From positions 4,291,455 to 4,355,454 of the forward strand of contig NZ_CP157456.1 in NCBI RefSeq assembly GCF_041549525.1: a stretch of 64,000 nt of DNA, read 5' to 3'. Source of the DNA: Paenarthrobacter aurescens (GTDB lineage: Bacteria; Actinomycetota; Actinomycetes; Actinomycetales; Micrococcaceae). Positions 24,827 through 34,735 of this stretch are shown here, piece by piece. The notes below the pieces were generated by a model. The model searched no databases, was not told where the DNA came from, and saw nothing but the letters and a program-made list of their open reading frames with translations. Both the position numbers and the translations under genes were made by a program. Each line of letters opens with the position of its first letter. Position 1 is the stretch's first letter.

Positions 24827-26509
24827 TTAGCGGGCGCGCTCCACGCGCTTCTCGTCCCAGACTGGTTCCTCGGACTCGTAGACCTTGCCGTCAGAACCAA
24901 AGATGAGGAAGCGGTCAAAGGACTTGGCGAACCAGCGGTCGTGCGTGACAGCAAGGACAGTGCCTTCGAAAGAGTCGATGGCACGCTCCAATGCCTCGCC
25001 CGAGTGAAGGTCCAAGTTGTCCGTGGGCTCGTCCAGCAACAAGAGGGTAGCGCCGGACAGCTGCAGGAGCAGGATTTGGAAACGTGCCTGTTGGCCACCG
25101 GACAGCGACTCGTACTTCTGCTCGGACTGACCGGCCAGGCCATAGGAATCAAGGGCGCCGGCTGCGGCCTCACGGGCGAGCCCGGACCGGTGCTCGTCGC
25201 CTCGATGCAGGATCTCCAGCAGGGTTCGGCCCAGGAGGTCGGGACGGACGTGGGTCTGCGCGAAGAACCCAGGCCGGATGCGGGCGCCCAGTTTCACAGT
25301 CCCTTCGTGCGGTACTTCCGCGATCACGACGTCGGACACCGGCAGGTGCTCCCGCTCGGGATCGGTGCCACCGGTGGCGAGCAGGCGCAGGAAGTGGCTC
25401 TTCCCTGAACCGTTGGAACCCAGTACGCCAACGCGGTCGCCAAACCAGATTTCCGTAGAGAATGGCTTCATAAGCCCTGTCAGTTCAAGCTTCTGGGCCA
25501 CGACAGCCCGCTTGGCGGTACGTCCACCCTTGAGCCGCATCTTGACGTTCTGCTCGATCGGCAGTGCCTCAGGCGGACCAACTTCCAAGAACTTGGCAAG
25601 GCGGGTCTGCGCTGCCTGGTACCTGTTAGCCATGTCGGAGCGGAACGCAGCCTTGTTCTTGTACATATTGACGAGTTCCTTGAGCTTGATGTGCTCCTCG
25701 TCCCAGCGTTTCCGGAGTTCCTCAAAACGGGCGTTGCGGTCGGCACGCGCCTCGACGTATGTGCCGAAGCCGCCACCATGGATCCATGCTGAAGCGCCAT
25801 TGATACCGGGCTCGAGTGTGACGATACGGCTGGCCGCGTTGTTGAGCAGCTCGCGGTCGTGGCTGATGAACAGGACGGTCTTTTTGGACTCGTTGAGCTT
25901 GCTTTCCAGCCAGCGCTTGCCGGGAACGTCCAGGTAGTTGTCCGGTTCGTCGAGCAGGAGGAGCTCGTCCGGGCCGGCGAACAGGGCTTCCAGGACCAGG
26001 CGCTTCTGCTCGCCACCGGACAGGGTGGAGGCGCGGCGGAACTGCGCTTTGTCGAACGAAATCCCCAAGGCTGCCATGCACACCTCGTCCCAGACCGTCT
26101 CGAGGTCATAGCCGCCGGCGTCTCCCCAATCCACAATCGCCTGCGCGTACTTCATCTGGGTTGGTTCGTCGTCGTGCTCCATCATGGCCAGCTCGGTTTC
26201 TTCCACCGCCTTGGCAGCTGCCGCGAGGCCTGCCTGGGCCGTGGACACCAAGAGATCGCGGACCGTGGATTCATCGCGGACCTGGCCCACGAACTGCCGC
26301 ATGATGCCCATGTTTCCGGACCGGCCCACTACTCCTTCGTCGGGAGTGAGATCGCCGGAAATGATCTTGAACAGGGTGGTCTTGCCCGTTCCGTTGGGCC
26401 CGATCAGCGCCGTCTTGGTGCCGTCGGGGACCTTGAAGGTCACCCCGTTGAGCAGCTGGGTGCCGTCGGAGAGGAAGTAGTCGATGCCGGAAACGTCAAT
26501 ATGGGCCAC
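24827..26509 (-). CDS. ABC-F family ATPase (translation factor-like)
   Basis: A 560-residue soluble protein with two ABC domains and no membrane segment. Walker A motifs are GPNGTGKTTLF near residue 37 and GSNGSGKSHFL near residue 365. Both halves have LSGG-type signatures and DEP Walker B motifs (LLLDEPDNYLD, LLLDEPTDNLD). The charged linker between them (about 245-320: RNARFEELRKRWDEEHIKLKELV) matches the P-site tRNA interaction motif of ABC-F proteins. ABC-Fs act at the ribosomal E site; some give antibiotic resistance, others are housekeeping. I cannot tell which here. Confidence 0.9.
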   Translation of the reverse strand: MAHIDVSGIDYFLSDGTQLLNGVTFKVPDGTKTALIGPNGTGKTTLFKIISGDLTPDEGVVGRSGNMGIMRQFVGQVRDESTVRDLLVSTAQAGLAAAAKAVEETELAMMEHDDEPTQMKYAQAIVDWGDAGGYDLETVWDEVCMAALGISFDKAQFRRASTLSGGEQKRLVLEALFAGPDELLLLDEPDNYLDVPGKRWLESKLNESKKTVLFISHDRELLNNAASRIVTLEPGINGASAWIHGGGFGTYVEARADRNARFEELRKRWDEEHIKLKELVNMYKNKAAFRSDMANRYQAAQTRLAKFLEVGPPEALPIEQNVKMRLKGGRTAKRAVVAQKLELTGLMKPFSTEIWFGDRVGVLGSNGSGKSHFLRLLATGGTDPEREHLPVSDVVIAEVPHEGTVKLGARIRPGFFAQTHVRPDLLGRTLLEILHRGDEHRSGLAREAAAGALDSYGLAGQSEQKYESLSGGQQARFQILLLQLSGATLLLLDEPTDNLDLHSGEALERAIDSFEGTVLAVTHDRWFAKSFDRFLIFGSDGKVYESEEPVWDEKRVERAR

Positions 26510-26539
26510 GTTTCAATCCTCCCACGGCGGCGTTACTGG

Positions 26540-28549
26540 TCAGCCCGCCGCGGCAGTAAGGAACGTCTTCAGCAGCGGCCCACTGACCGTTGCACCCAGG
26601 CCGCCTTCTTCCACGAACACGGCAACAGCCAGATCCCCATGCGTTGCGACGATCCAGGCGTGGGTCTTGGGCGGATTGTCATTGCCGAATTCCGCGGTGC
26701 CGGTCTTGGCGCCAACCGGTGTGCCCGGGACTTCGGCCAGGAAGCCTGCGTGGCCTGACGTCACCACGGCCCGCATCATGTCAGCCAGGGATGCAGCCTC
26801 TTCCTTGGTAATGGGCTTGGTGGATGCCGGTGAGGCGGGAAGCGCTGAAGCAGAAGCGGACGACGGCGGCGCGCTGCCACTTTCGGTGGGCGTGGCACCG
26901 GCGCTGGGGTTCTGGGTGGCCCCGGACCCCTGTGCGGCGTCGGCGTTCAGCACGAGCTGCGGAGAGACGGGCGCACCATTGGCGACGGAAGCAGCCATGA
27001 CCGCGGCCGAGAGCGGGGAAAAGAGCACCTTGCCCTGGCCAATCATGGAAGCTGCGTGCTCAGTGCCTTCGGCAGCACCGGGAACCGAACCAAGGAATGC
27101 ATCAGCGCCAAGCTTGGGAGCCTCAACCGCCACGCCCAGGGCTTGGGCTGCGGATTCGAGCTGGTCCTGGCTAACGGCATCGCGGGCGTTGATGAAGGCC
27201 GTGTTGCAGGAGTGTGCAAAAGCGTCGCGGAGGGCCACCGAGCCAAGGGAGCTTTCCGGGTAGCCCTCGGCATTTTTGAACGTGCGGCCGTCCACCGTCA
27301 GCGTTGAGGGGCACTCAACCTTCGAGTCCGGGGTGGCACCATTGCGGAACATCGCCAGGGAATCAACAATTTTGAACGTGGAACCTGGAGCGTACTGACC
27401 CAGCAAGGCGGTGTTGTAACCGTTGCTGCCTGGTCCGGAGGCGGCAGCAAGGACGGCCCCGGTTGAAGGTTTGAGGGCAACAATGGCCGACGCTGGCCCC
27501 ACCTTCGCCAGCGTCTCTTCCGCCAGCTGCTGCAGCTTGAGGTCCAGCGTGGTTTTGAGCGTAGTGCCGGGGGACGGCAGGGAAGAGAAGAACACCTTGG
27601 TACCGGGTGTCTCGCCTTCGGACTTCACCTCAGGGGTGGCGAGAACTTCCACACCGTCTTTACCGCGGAGCAAAGAGTCGTACTTCTGCTGCAGACCGCC
27701 AGTACCCGTGGTGTCCCCGGCGCGCAGGGCACCATTGGAGTTCTCAATTTGTTCAGCACTGGCTTGGCCAACGCTGCCGAGCAATGCCCGCGCGAAGGTG
27801 CGGGTGGGGGCCAAAGCCATGGAGTCCAGGATGCTCGATCCGCCCGGGATGGCCTCAATCTTCGCTTCAGTGATTTCCGGAGTGTAGGCCCGCAGCACAA
27901 GGCCCTCCACAAAAGCCTGCGGACCTGAGGCGGCAACCTGCTTGGCGTACTCTTCCGCATCCAGTCCGAGCAACGCAGCCATGGCACGCGCAGAAGCGTC
28001 CGCTTGCTCAGCCGGAACCTTGGTTTTGTCGATGCCTACCCGGAAGACCGGACGGTCCTCAACAATGGGAGCGTCTCCGGCGCCCAGGATCTGACCCCGC
28101 TGGGCAGGAACGGTTTTGACGGAGAGGGTCTCGCCTTCGGAGAGTTCCGGGGCGAGGAGGGCAGGGGTCCATTGGACAGCCCATTTGTCGCCGGACTTCT
28201 TCAGTGTGGCTTCGGAGCTGTATTCCCACTTGGCCGAGCCGATGTTCCAGCTGTAGTTCAGGGGGAAAGTTGCGGTGTCGCCGTCGAGCTTCACATCGCC
28301 GGACTCCACCGCAGGCTTGGCGTCCAGTCCCTCGAACACTGCTTTGAGTTGTTCGTTGGCCGCGGCAGCGTCCTTACCCTCAACGGCGATCTGGCCGACG
28401 TCGAGCGCCGCAAGCGAGGAGGCCAGCTGCTTCGCTGCCCCTTCCGCACCCGCGCGGCCGTCATCGCAGGCGGTCAGTGAACCCGCCATCACCAGCGACA
28501 CGAGACCAAGGACAAGACGATGCTTTTTCAATTTCCCCATTTGCGACAT
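26540..28549 (-). CDS. penicillin-binding transpeptidase, predicted lipoprotein (MecA_N/NTF2-like, PBP2a-type)
   Basis: A 669-residue class B transpeptidase. I chose the ATG at 28549 (SQMGKLKKHRL), which leads into a hydrophobic segment ending in lipobox LTAC, so it is probably lipid-anchored. Residues about 30-150 resemble the NTF2-like MecA_N domain (GDTATFPLNYSWNIGSAKW), followed by the PBP dimerisation region. The transpeptidase domain has STFK with Ser390, SCN at 447-449 and KTG at 615-617, so the active site is complete. A Ser/Ala/Pro-rich stretch of about 50 residues is inserted before the KTG part. It cross-links peptidoglycan on the outer face. 30 bases before the ABC-F gene. Confidence 0.9.
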   Translation of the reverse strand: MSQMGKLKKHRLVLGLVSLVMAGSLTACDDGRAGAEGAAKQLASSLAALDVGQIAVEGKDAAAANEQLKAVFEGLDAKPAVESGDVKLDGDTATFPLNYSWNIGSAKWEYSSEATLKKSGDKWAVQWTPALLAPELSEGETLSVKTVPAQRGQILGAGDAPIVEDRPVFRVGIDKTKVPAEQADASARAMAALLGLDAEEYAKQVAASGPQAFVEGLVLRAYTPEITEAKIEAIPGGSSILDSMALAPTRTFARALLGSVGQASAEQIENSNGALRAGDTTGTGGLQQKYDSLLRGKDGVEVLATPEVKSEGETPGTKVFFSSLPSPGTTLKTTLDLKLQQLAEETLAKVGPASAIVALKPSTGAVLAAASGPGSNGYNTALLGQYAPGSTFKIVDSLAMFRNGATPDSKVECPSTLTVDGRTFKNAEGYPESSLGSVALRDAFAHSCNTAFINARDAVSQDQLESAAQALGVAVEAPKLGADAFLGSVPGAAEGTEHAASMIGQGKVLFSPLSAAVMAASVANGAPVSPQLVLNADAAQGSGATQNPSAGATPTESGSAPPSSASASALPASPASTKPITKEEAASLADMMRAVVTSGHAGFLAEVPGTPVGAKTGTAEFGNDNPPKTHAWIVATHGDLAVAVFVEEGGLGATVSGPLLKTFLTAAAG

Positions 28550-28590
28550 TATGCCCGGTTCCCCTGACAGTTTCTTCCGATGCCCGTTAA

Positions 28591-28642
28591 ACGGACAGCC
28601 GCCGCCCGCCACCCCTGGGGAGTTGGCGGGCGACGGCCGTCT
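28591..28642 (-). terminator. imperfect GC-rich hairpin after the GH31 gene
   Basis: Long imperfect arms around GCCGCCGCCCGCCA and TGGCGGGCGACGGC, about 28597-28637, extended by ACGG/CCGT pairs. It begins 12 bases after the GH31 stop on the minus strand. No T-run is visible, so strength is uncertain. Confidence 0.5.
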
Positions 28643-28653
28643 GCCAACTTACG

Positions 28654-31600
28654 CTACGGAGCGCAGGTGAACTTCGCATCACCCCAAACACCGTGAGCGC
28701 CGTTGATGGAGCCGGAGGGGTCAACCACCAATTCCACGTATGCGGCACCAGTGAGGTCCACGGATACCGACTCCGGCGCGAAGCCCGGCGTGTAGGTGCG
28801 GGACTGATACTTGTTCACGCCATCGGCATTGACCTTGAAGATGATGTTGCCGCCGAAGCCACTCTCAAGGCCCACCTGGGAAGTGAATGAGCTGCACTTT
28901 CCACCCAGGTAATAGGTGATCTTTGAGGGAGCGTGGACGCCAAGGCCCTTGCTGAACACAGGCTGCTGACCGGTGGCGGGATCGGTGTAGTTGATGGCCA
29001 GCGCCTTGTCCGGGGACGATGCCGAGTCCTTGTTTGCCACGTTTTTGCCGATCACGCCGTAGCCGTTCAATGCCTGGACCCACGGAGTTTCAGAGGCGTA
29101 CACCGAGCCAACCGGCACCTCGGGCAAGGGCTGAGTGGTCACCTTCCAGTCGAAGAACTTCACCCGGGTGTCAGTGGGCAGGGTGACCGATGCCAGCTCT
29201 TTGGTGGGATTGAGCCGGACCGTATTGGAGAAGGCCTGGTACTTGTACTGCGTGTACTCCGGCGACGGTCCGTTGGCGTTGTTCCTGCCCTGCTCCGAAA
29301 CGGCCACCACTGCCCCGTTGAGGACGGAGGGCTGCAACCAGTTGGGGAAGAAGATGGATTGCTGCTCGGTGGTCCCGTCCGCGTAGCTCAGCGTCAAAAC
29401 CGGGCTGGTTCCATTGCCTACCGCGGCGGATCCGAGCACAGCCAAGTGCGTTCCCTTGCCCTGGACGGCGATGGTCTGAGCGGAGAGTGCCACGGAGTTG
29501 GGAACGTCCGGGCCAACGGCAGGCCACGTGTAGTCAACCTGGGTCGGCTTTCCGGCATCCACGGTCACGGTGCTGCCCGGCCGGACACCGCCTGCCGGTA
29601 CCGTAGCGGCCGCCAGCTGTTCGGCAGCGAAGGTGGCCCCTCCGCCGTCGAAGTTTCCAAGCGCCTTGCCGGCCACGGTGGTGATTGAGACGGTGTTGTA
29701 GGCCGAGGCCAAGGAACCGTAAGCCACATAGATCTGGTTGCCGCCTGTCACGGTCTGCAGCGAACCGGAAGAAACGTACGACGCCGATACCCGCACGGTC
29801 TGTTGGCCCGCCTTCGCGCTGGTGCCCGGCTTGATGACGAACGTGGCGGTTACCGTGGCGCCGCCTTCAACCTTGGCTGCGGTTGCTCCGGAGGAAGAGA
29901 CCACAGTCCAGCCCTCAGGGAGCACCGGAGTCAGCACCACGTTGCTCTTGGCCTTGGCACCAGTGTTCACAAAGGCCGCGGTGACCGTGGTTTCCTGATC
30001 CTGGAAGACCTGCTGACCGGTGGTTACACGAACTTCAGCAGCTGAGTCCTCCTGGCTCTTGCCACCCAACGGCCCTGCTTGCTGGAGCTGGACTGTGGCG
30101 GTCTGGTTTGACGCAATGGACCCTGTCTTGACCCAGATAGTGCCGTTGTTGGCCTCATCGAAGAACCAGCCGGTTGCTGCTGCGGCGTAGGCGGCCTGGG
30201 TAGAGTGCTGGGCGAGCTTGGTGCCGCCGATCTTCACGTCCTTGGGTGCTGCGCCGGCGTGGACCTTCAGCTCGTAGGGACGGGCAGCGGCCTTGCCGGT
30301 GTACTCACCCTTCCGCTCACCGATGGAGACCATCACACTGCTGTTGCCGGTGCCCGGAGCGTCTACGGTGAAGAGCTGGCTGGAGGACTTGCCGTCCTTG
30401 AATTCGCGGGTGACTTTGTCATCCTCGTACAGCGTGAAGGTGTCCTGGCCCTGAGCGTAAACGTCCAAAGTGATCATGGAATCCTCGGGAACCAAGGACG
30501 CGTTGCGCGCCACGATGCCTTGCGGGATCACTGCACCTGCACGAACGAAGACCGGCAGCTTGTCCAGAGGGGCGTTGTAACCGTTGAGGATCTGACCACC
30601 CTGGTAGAGCTTGCCTGTCCAGTAATCCACCCACTGCTGGCCCGCCGGGAGGAAGATGCCGTTGCGGACGTCGGTCTGGGTGAAGACCGGGGCCACCAGG
30701 AAGTCGGAGCCGAGCATGAACTGGTTGTTTGCCTCGGCACCGTAGGACCATTCCTGATCAGGGAATTCCAGGGCCATGGAGCGCATCATGGAAACGCCTG
30801 TTGCCGACGATTCCTGGGCGAGGGTGTAGATGAAGGGCATGAGTTTCTGGCGGAGCTGGAGGTACTGGCGGTTGATGGCCGTGGCTTCGTCACCGTAGAG
30901 CCACGGACGCTTGTCAGTGGCTGCCCAGCCGGACATGGAGTACAGCGCCGGAGCGAAGGCCTTCCACTGGAGATCGCGGACGTAGGACTCTGCCGAACCA
31001 CCGAAGATCCCGTCAACGTCGCCCGTGGTGAACGCCAAACCTGAGTTGCCGGCACCGGTGAGGGCCGAGACCTGCCAGCGGACGGCGTCGAGGTTTCCTG
31101 AATGGTCCCCCGTCCATTGCATGCCGCAGCGCTGGGAGCCGGCCCAGCCTTCCACCATCAGCGAGGTACCGCGGGCATCGGAGTACTGCTCAATGCCGCC
31201 GTGGGCGGCCTCGCAACCGGTGAGTGCTTGGCGGTAGCCCTGACCCACCCACGCGACGTCGAGCTTCCGGAGGCGGACGCCGGCCTCGCCCACTTCGTAC
31301 TCCTGGTTGGTCAGGGAACGCTGCGTCCACAGGCCAACTTTGAGGTCGGTTTCTTCCTCGATGTTGCTCACGGTTTCCGGGAGTTGCTGGTATTCGCAGC
31401 CGTAGCCGTCGTTGACCAGCATCCAGCCTGCAGGCATGTCGTTCTCAACAAATTTTCGCGCAGTCTTGATCGCATCCGGGGTACGTTGCTTGGCACCGTC
31501 CGGGTCACCGTAGCCGGAGGAGGAATAGCCCGGGTTGGAGCGGTTGTAGCAGTCAGCATCGCCGTACTCCAGGGCGTACACCGGGGGCATCATGGGCTTG

Positions 31601-32493
31601 CCGGTCAATGTGGTGTAGGCGCCGAGCGACTGCTTGTAGTCACCCACGAAGTAGTAGGCGTCAAAGCGCTTTTCCTCATGCGTGGTGGTGGGCTGGCCGG
31701 CAAAGTTATAGGACCCGCGGGCAAACGTGTCGCGGAGTACGCCGTAGCCCTTGGAGGACATGTAGTAAGGCACTGCGTTGGGGTAGCCGTCGTCATCCCA
31801 GTCGAAGTTCCTGGCAATGTTGATCAGGGCGCCTGTATGGACAGAACGGCCGTTTTGCATGCCGCCGCCAATGAACTGCTCACCGTCCTGTTGAGCCAGG
31901 TGCTGCGTGGCTGAGTTGGCGCCGAAAGTGATGGGCGCGGACTCTTCCAGCACCAACGAGCCGTCAGCCCTGAGAACGCGAAGTTGCGTGGTGGCCTTGT
32001 TGATCTCGACGCTGATTTTGGCGGTCTTTAGGACCAACCAGTCGCCGTCGGTAATGGTGGGGGCGACGCCCGGGAACTTGTCCTTGCCCACTACGATGTT
32101 GGCGGTCCTGGCGGGGTCGCCTTGGTCAGTGTTGGCGGGATCGGTGAAGTTTCCGCTGGGGTCAGCTTCCAGGCGGAAGTTGCCGTCGTCCAGGAACGTG
32201 ACGCGGATGGCGCCCTTCTCCGCGGAAAGGTGGACGACGTTGCCGGACTGGGTGAACCCGGTCACCGCTCCGAGAGGTACTCCGGCGGCATCGACGGGGA
32301 CTTCGGGGGTGACTGCTTTGATGGCGGCCGGATCGCCGGGAGCGGCATTGGCGGCGGTGAAGGAGAGCGCGGGGATGGTTCCTGCGAGGAGCAGCGAGGC
32401 CAAGCCAAGGGAGGCGGCCTTCCTGACTAGCTTTTTGGCTCGTCCGGGGCTGGTGGGGACAGCGCCGGATAAGCCCAATGCGGGTGCGGACAT
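28654..32493 (-). CDS. large secreted glycoside hydrolase family 31 with NEW3 and NPCBM domains
   Basis: A 1279-residue extracellular enzyme. A long Sec signal (residues 1-50, ending ALSFTAANAAPG) is followed by an N-terminal beta domain and the GH31 barrel (about 270-640). The nucleophile is likely Asp412 in KLDVAWVGQGY and the acid/base Asp463 in QWTGDHSGN. C-terminal beta domains and a NEW3-like module (about 835-905: ETTVTAAFVNTGAKAKSNVVLTPVLPEGW) follow. A final NPCBM-like sugar-binding module (about 1130-1279) closes the protein. GH31 enzymes cleave or transfer alpha-linked glucose or xylose; substrate not decidable. It is a single gene with a roughly 110-base upstream spacer. Confidence 0.9.
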   Translation of the reverse strand: MSAPALGLSGAVPTSPGRAKKLVRKAASLGLASLLLAGTIPALSFTAANAAPGDPAAIKAVTPEVPVDAAGVPLGAVTGFTQSGNVVHLSAEKGAIRVTFLDDGNFRLEADPSGNFTDPANTDQGDPARTANIVVGKDKFPGVAPTITDGDWLVLKTAKISVEINKATTQLRVLRADGSLVLEESAPITFGANSATQHLAQQDGEQFIGGGMQNGRSVHTGALINIARNFDWDDDGYPNAVPYYMSSKGYGVLRDTFARGSYNFAGQPTTTHEEKRFDAYYFVGDYKQSLGAYTTLTGKPMMPPVYALEYGDADCYNRSNPGYSSSGYGDPDGAKQRTPDAIKTARKFVENDMPAGWMLVNDGYGCEYQQLPETVSNIEEETDLKVGLWTQRSLTNQEYEVGEAGVRLRKLDVAWVGQGYRQALTGCEAAHGGIEQYSDARGTSLMVEGWAGSQRCGMQWTGDHSGNLDAVRWQVSALTGAGNSGLAFTTGDVDGIFGGSAESYVRDLQWKAFAPALYSMSGWAATDKRPWLYGDEATAINRQYLQLRQKLMPFIYTLAQESSATGVSMMRSMALEFPDQEWSYGAEANNQFMLGSDFLVAPVFTQTDVRNGIFLPAGQQWVDYWTGKLYQGGQILNGYNAPLDKLPVFVRAGAVIPQGIVARNASLVPEDSMITLDVYAQGQDTFTLYEDDKVTREFKDGKSSSQLFTVDAPGTGNSSVMVSIGERKGEYTGKAAARPYELKVHAGAAPKDVKIGGTKLAQHSTQAAYAAAATGWFFDEANNGTIWVKTGSIASNQTATVQLQQAGPLGGKSQEDSAAEVRVTTGQQVFQDQETTVTAAFVNTGAKAKSNVVLTPVLPEGWTVVSSSGATAAKVEGGATVTATFVIKPGTSAKAGQQTVRVSASYVSSGSLQTVTGGNQIYVAYGSLASAYNTVSITTVAGKALGNFDGGGATFAAEQLAAATVPAGGVRPGSTVTVDAGKPTQVDYTWPAVGPDVPNSVALSAQTIAVQGKGTHLAVLGSAAVGNGTSPVLTLSYADGTTEQQSIFFPNWLQPSVLNGAVVAVSEQGRNNANGPSPEYTQYKYQAFSNTVRLNPTKELASVTLPTDTRVKFFDWKVTTQPLPEVPVGSVYASETPWVQALNGYGVIGKNVANKDSASSPDKALAINYTDPATGQQPVFSKGLGVHAPSKITYYLGGKCSSFTSQVGLESGFGGNIIFKVNADGVNKYQSRTYTPGFAPESVSVDLTGAAYVELVVDPSGSINGAHGVWGDAKFTCAP

Positions 32494-32609
32494 GTGAGGC
32501 CAACTTTCGACGAGTGACTTTTTGTGATCTAACCCATAGCGAAACGTGCACTAATCGTCACCGCAAAAAGGCCAAAGGTCAACCGTTTCACCAAAATTGC
32601 TTAGGGCAG

Positions 32610-33266
32610 TCAGCGCCCGCGGATGATCCTTCGCTGCGTCGCCACAGCGATGGCAGCAGTCCGGTTGTCCACCCCGAGCTTCGAGTAGATGTGCACCAAG
32701 TGGGTCTTCACCGTGGCCTCGGAAATGAAGAGTTGCTTGGCCATGGCACGGTTGCTCATGCCCGTGGCCAGAAGCTCCAACAGCTGCACTTCCCGGGCAC
32801 TCAAAGCGGGCGAAGGATTCCGGATGCGGCCCATGAGCCGCGCCGCCACCTCCGGCGCAAGGGCAGTTTGCCCCGCCGCGGCGGACAGGACGGCCTGCCT
32901 GATCTGCTCGGGCGGGGCGTCTTTGAGCATGTAGCCGCTCGCGCCGGCCTCCACTGCGGCGAGGATGTCGGCGTCGGTGTCGTACGTGGTCAGAATCAGC
33001 ACGGGCGGCGGGGGAGTCCCGGCCTCGCCCGCCTTGATCTTCTCCGTGGCCGTCACCCCGTCCATTCCGCTGCCCATCTGCAGGTCCATGAGCACCAGAT
33101 CCACCGGCTGGCCCAGCGTGTGCAGCTTGCGGAGTTCGGTCAGCGCGGCATCACCATCAGCGGCCTCCGCAACCACGGTCACACCCGGGAAATCGGCGAG
33201 CATTGCCCGCAAACCCGCCCGAACCACCGGGTGATCATCCACCAGCAACACGCGAATCCCACTCAC
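32610..33266 (-). CDS. LuxR-family response regulator
   Basis: A 218-residue regulator. The receiver domain has acidic pair VDDHP, phosphoacceptor Asp in LVLMDLQMGSGMDG (near residue 55) and LILTTYDTDADI. The output HTH (LSAREVQLLELLATGMSNRAMAKQLFISEATVKTHLVHIYSKLGVDNRT) is of NarL type. It overlaps the kinase gene by 4 bases, so it forms a two-component pair with it. The ABC transporter divergently encoded at 34736-36532 is the likely regulon member. Confidence 0.93.
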   Translation of the reverse strand: MSGIRVLLVDDHPVVRAGLRAMLADFPGVTVVAEAADGDAALTELRKLHTLGQPVDLVLMDLQMGSGMDGVTATEKIKAGEAGTPPPPVLILTTYDTDADILAAVEAGASGYMLKDAPPEQIRQAVLSAAAGQTALAPEVAARLMGRIRNPSPALSAREVQLLELLATGMSNRAMAKQLFISEATVKTHLVHIYSKLGVDNRTAAIAVATQRRIIRGR

Positions 33267-34540
33267 GCAGCACCCTCCGCCGGAAGCGGTACCCGGACAG
33301 CAACCACAGTCCCCTCCCCAGGGGCTGACTCAATTTCCATTCGACCATCCAACGCCGCCAGCCGCTCGCGCAAACTCTGAAGCCCGACGCCGGTTCCGTC
33401 GCCACGCGCCGTACCGGCCGCCGTCGACGGCTCGAATCCTATGCCGTCGTCAAAAACGTCCAAGGTCACTTCCCCTCCAAGGAAGGACAGGGTCACGACG
33501 GCTGCGCGCGCGTGGGCGTGTGCCCACACGTTTGCGAGGGAAGCCTGGGCGGCCCGGAGCAGGGTGGTCTGGTACGTATTCGGCAGCTCAACAGGCGTAC
33601 CCACCAGTTCGAAGCGACAGCGCAACGCGGACCCCCGGGCTGCAGCTTCCGTCTCCGTTTTCGCGCACAGCCTCCGCAGCGTGTCCACAAGTCCGGACTC
33701 TTCAAGATCCGGGGAACGCAGGCCGCGAACAAAGCTGCGGGCCTCGGCAAGGTTGGTGGAGGCCGTGTCCTGAACCGTCCTCAGCCGCTCCTTCGCAGCC
33801 GTGGTGTTGCCTTGGTCCAAGGCTTTCGCCGCCGATCTGCCCATCAGAATGATGCTTGAGAAGCCCTGGGCCAAAGTGTCGTGAATTTCCCGGGCGAGCC
33901 GTTCACGTTCGGCGAGCATTCCGGCGTCGTGCTGGGTCTTGGCGAGTTCGGCGCGCGTCCTGCGAAGCTCGTCTGCCACAGCACGCTGGTTTTCCGCTTC
34001 GAGGAACAGGGCACGGTAAGCCAGGCCGGTGACCACGGCGAAGACTGCCCCAAACACTGGCCCCAGGACCATGGCAAGCTGCAAACCGCCGTCGGACGCG
34101 CCCCTGCTGTGGAACCAAAGCGTGCCCACCAGAAGCGCAGTGCTCACGGCAATAACTGACAACGCTGGGCCACGGGGGAGCAGGTGCAGTTGCAGGAAGA
34201 ACAACGGGAAGGCCACCCATGCGAAGTCGCTGCTGACCAGGAGGAGCAGCAACCACAGGAGCATCACCGCTCCCAGCCACCAGCGTGCATAGGGTGCCGG
34301 GTTGAACCGGGTGGGAACAGTCGCGTGGCGTTTCTCCAGGAGAGTCCCGCCGAGGTACACCAGCGCCAGCAGGGCAGAAAGCCCCAGACCGGCGGCCAGG
34401 GCCACAGCCGACGCCGCACCACTGGTTCCCATTCCCGTCATCAAACGGACCACGGCCACCAGCAACAGAACCGCGAAACCTACATGCAGGCTCACGCGCA
34501 GCACGCGGAGGATAGTGGCTGCGCCAGCGGGAGACTGCAT
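33263..34540 (-). CDS. sensor histidine kinase (HisKA_3 type)
   Basis: A 425-residue kinase with five or six TM helices (about 10-180) and no large external sensor. A coiled stretch leads to the phosphoacceptor EIHDTLAQGFSSIILMG (near residue 217). The C-terminal ATPase domain has VTLDVFDDGIGFEP and GVGLQSLRERLAALDG. It is paired with the downstream response regulator. It is divergently oriented to an FtsX-type ABC transporter, which it may regulate. Confidence 0.92.
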   Translation of the reverse strand: MQSPAGAATILRVLRVSLHVGFAVLLLVAVVRLMTGMGTSGAASAVALAAGLGLSALLALVYLGGTLLEKRHATVPTRFNPAPYARWWLGAVMLLWLLLLLVSSDFAWVAFPLFFLQLHLLPRGPALSVIAVSTALLVGTLWFHSRGASDGGLQLAMVLGPVFGAVFAVVTGLAYRALFLEAENQRAVADELRRTRAELAKTQHDAGMLAERERLAREIHDTLAQGFSSIILMGRSAAKALDQGNTTAAKERLRTVQDTASTNLAEARSFVRGLRSPDLEESGLVDTLRRLCAKTETEAAARGSALRCRFELVGTPVELPNTYQTTLLRAAQASLANVWAHAHARAAVVTLSFLGGEVTLDVFDDGIGFEPSTAAGTARGDGTGVGLQSLRERLAALDGRMEIESAPGEGTVVAVRVPLPAEGAA

Positions 34541-34735
34541 GCTTCACAGCGTATCCCCGGCGTGAAGTAAACCGCCCCGAACCCGGCCCTGTGCGGCCTG
34601 AATCAACCATTCGGATGATCTCTGGCTCAACCCCACGATGCCAGCCAATCCACCCGGCTCCCGATGCCCCTCAGGCCTATCGCCGGAAGAGTTGATATAG
34701 CCGGGATCAAGCCCGCATTGAATCGAAGGAATCCG

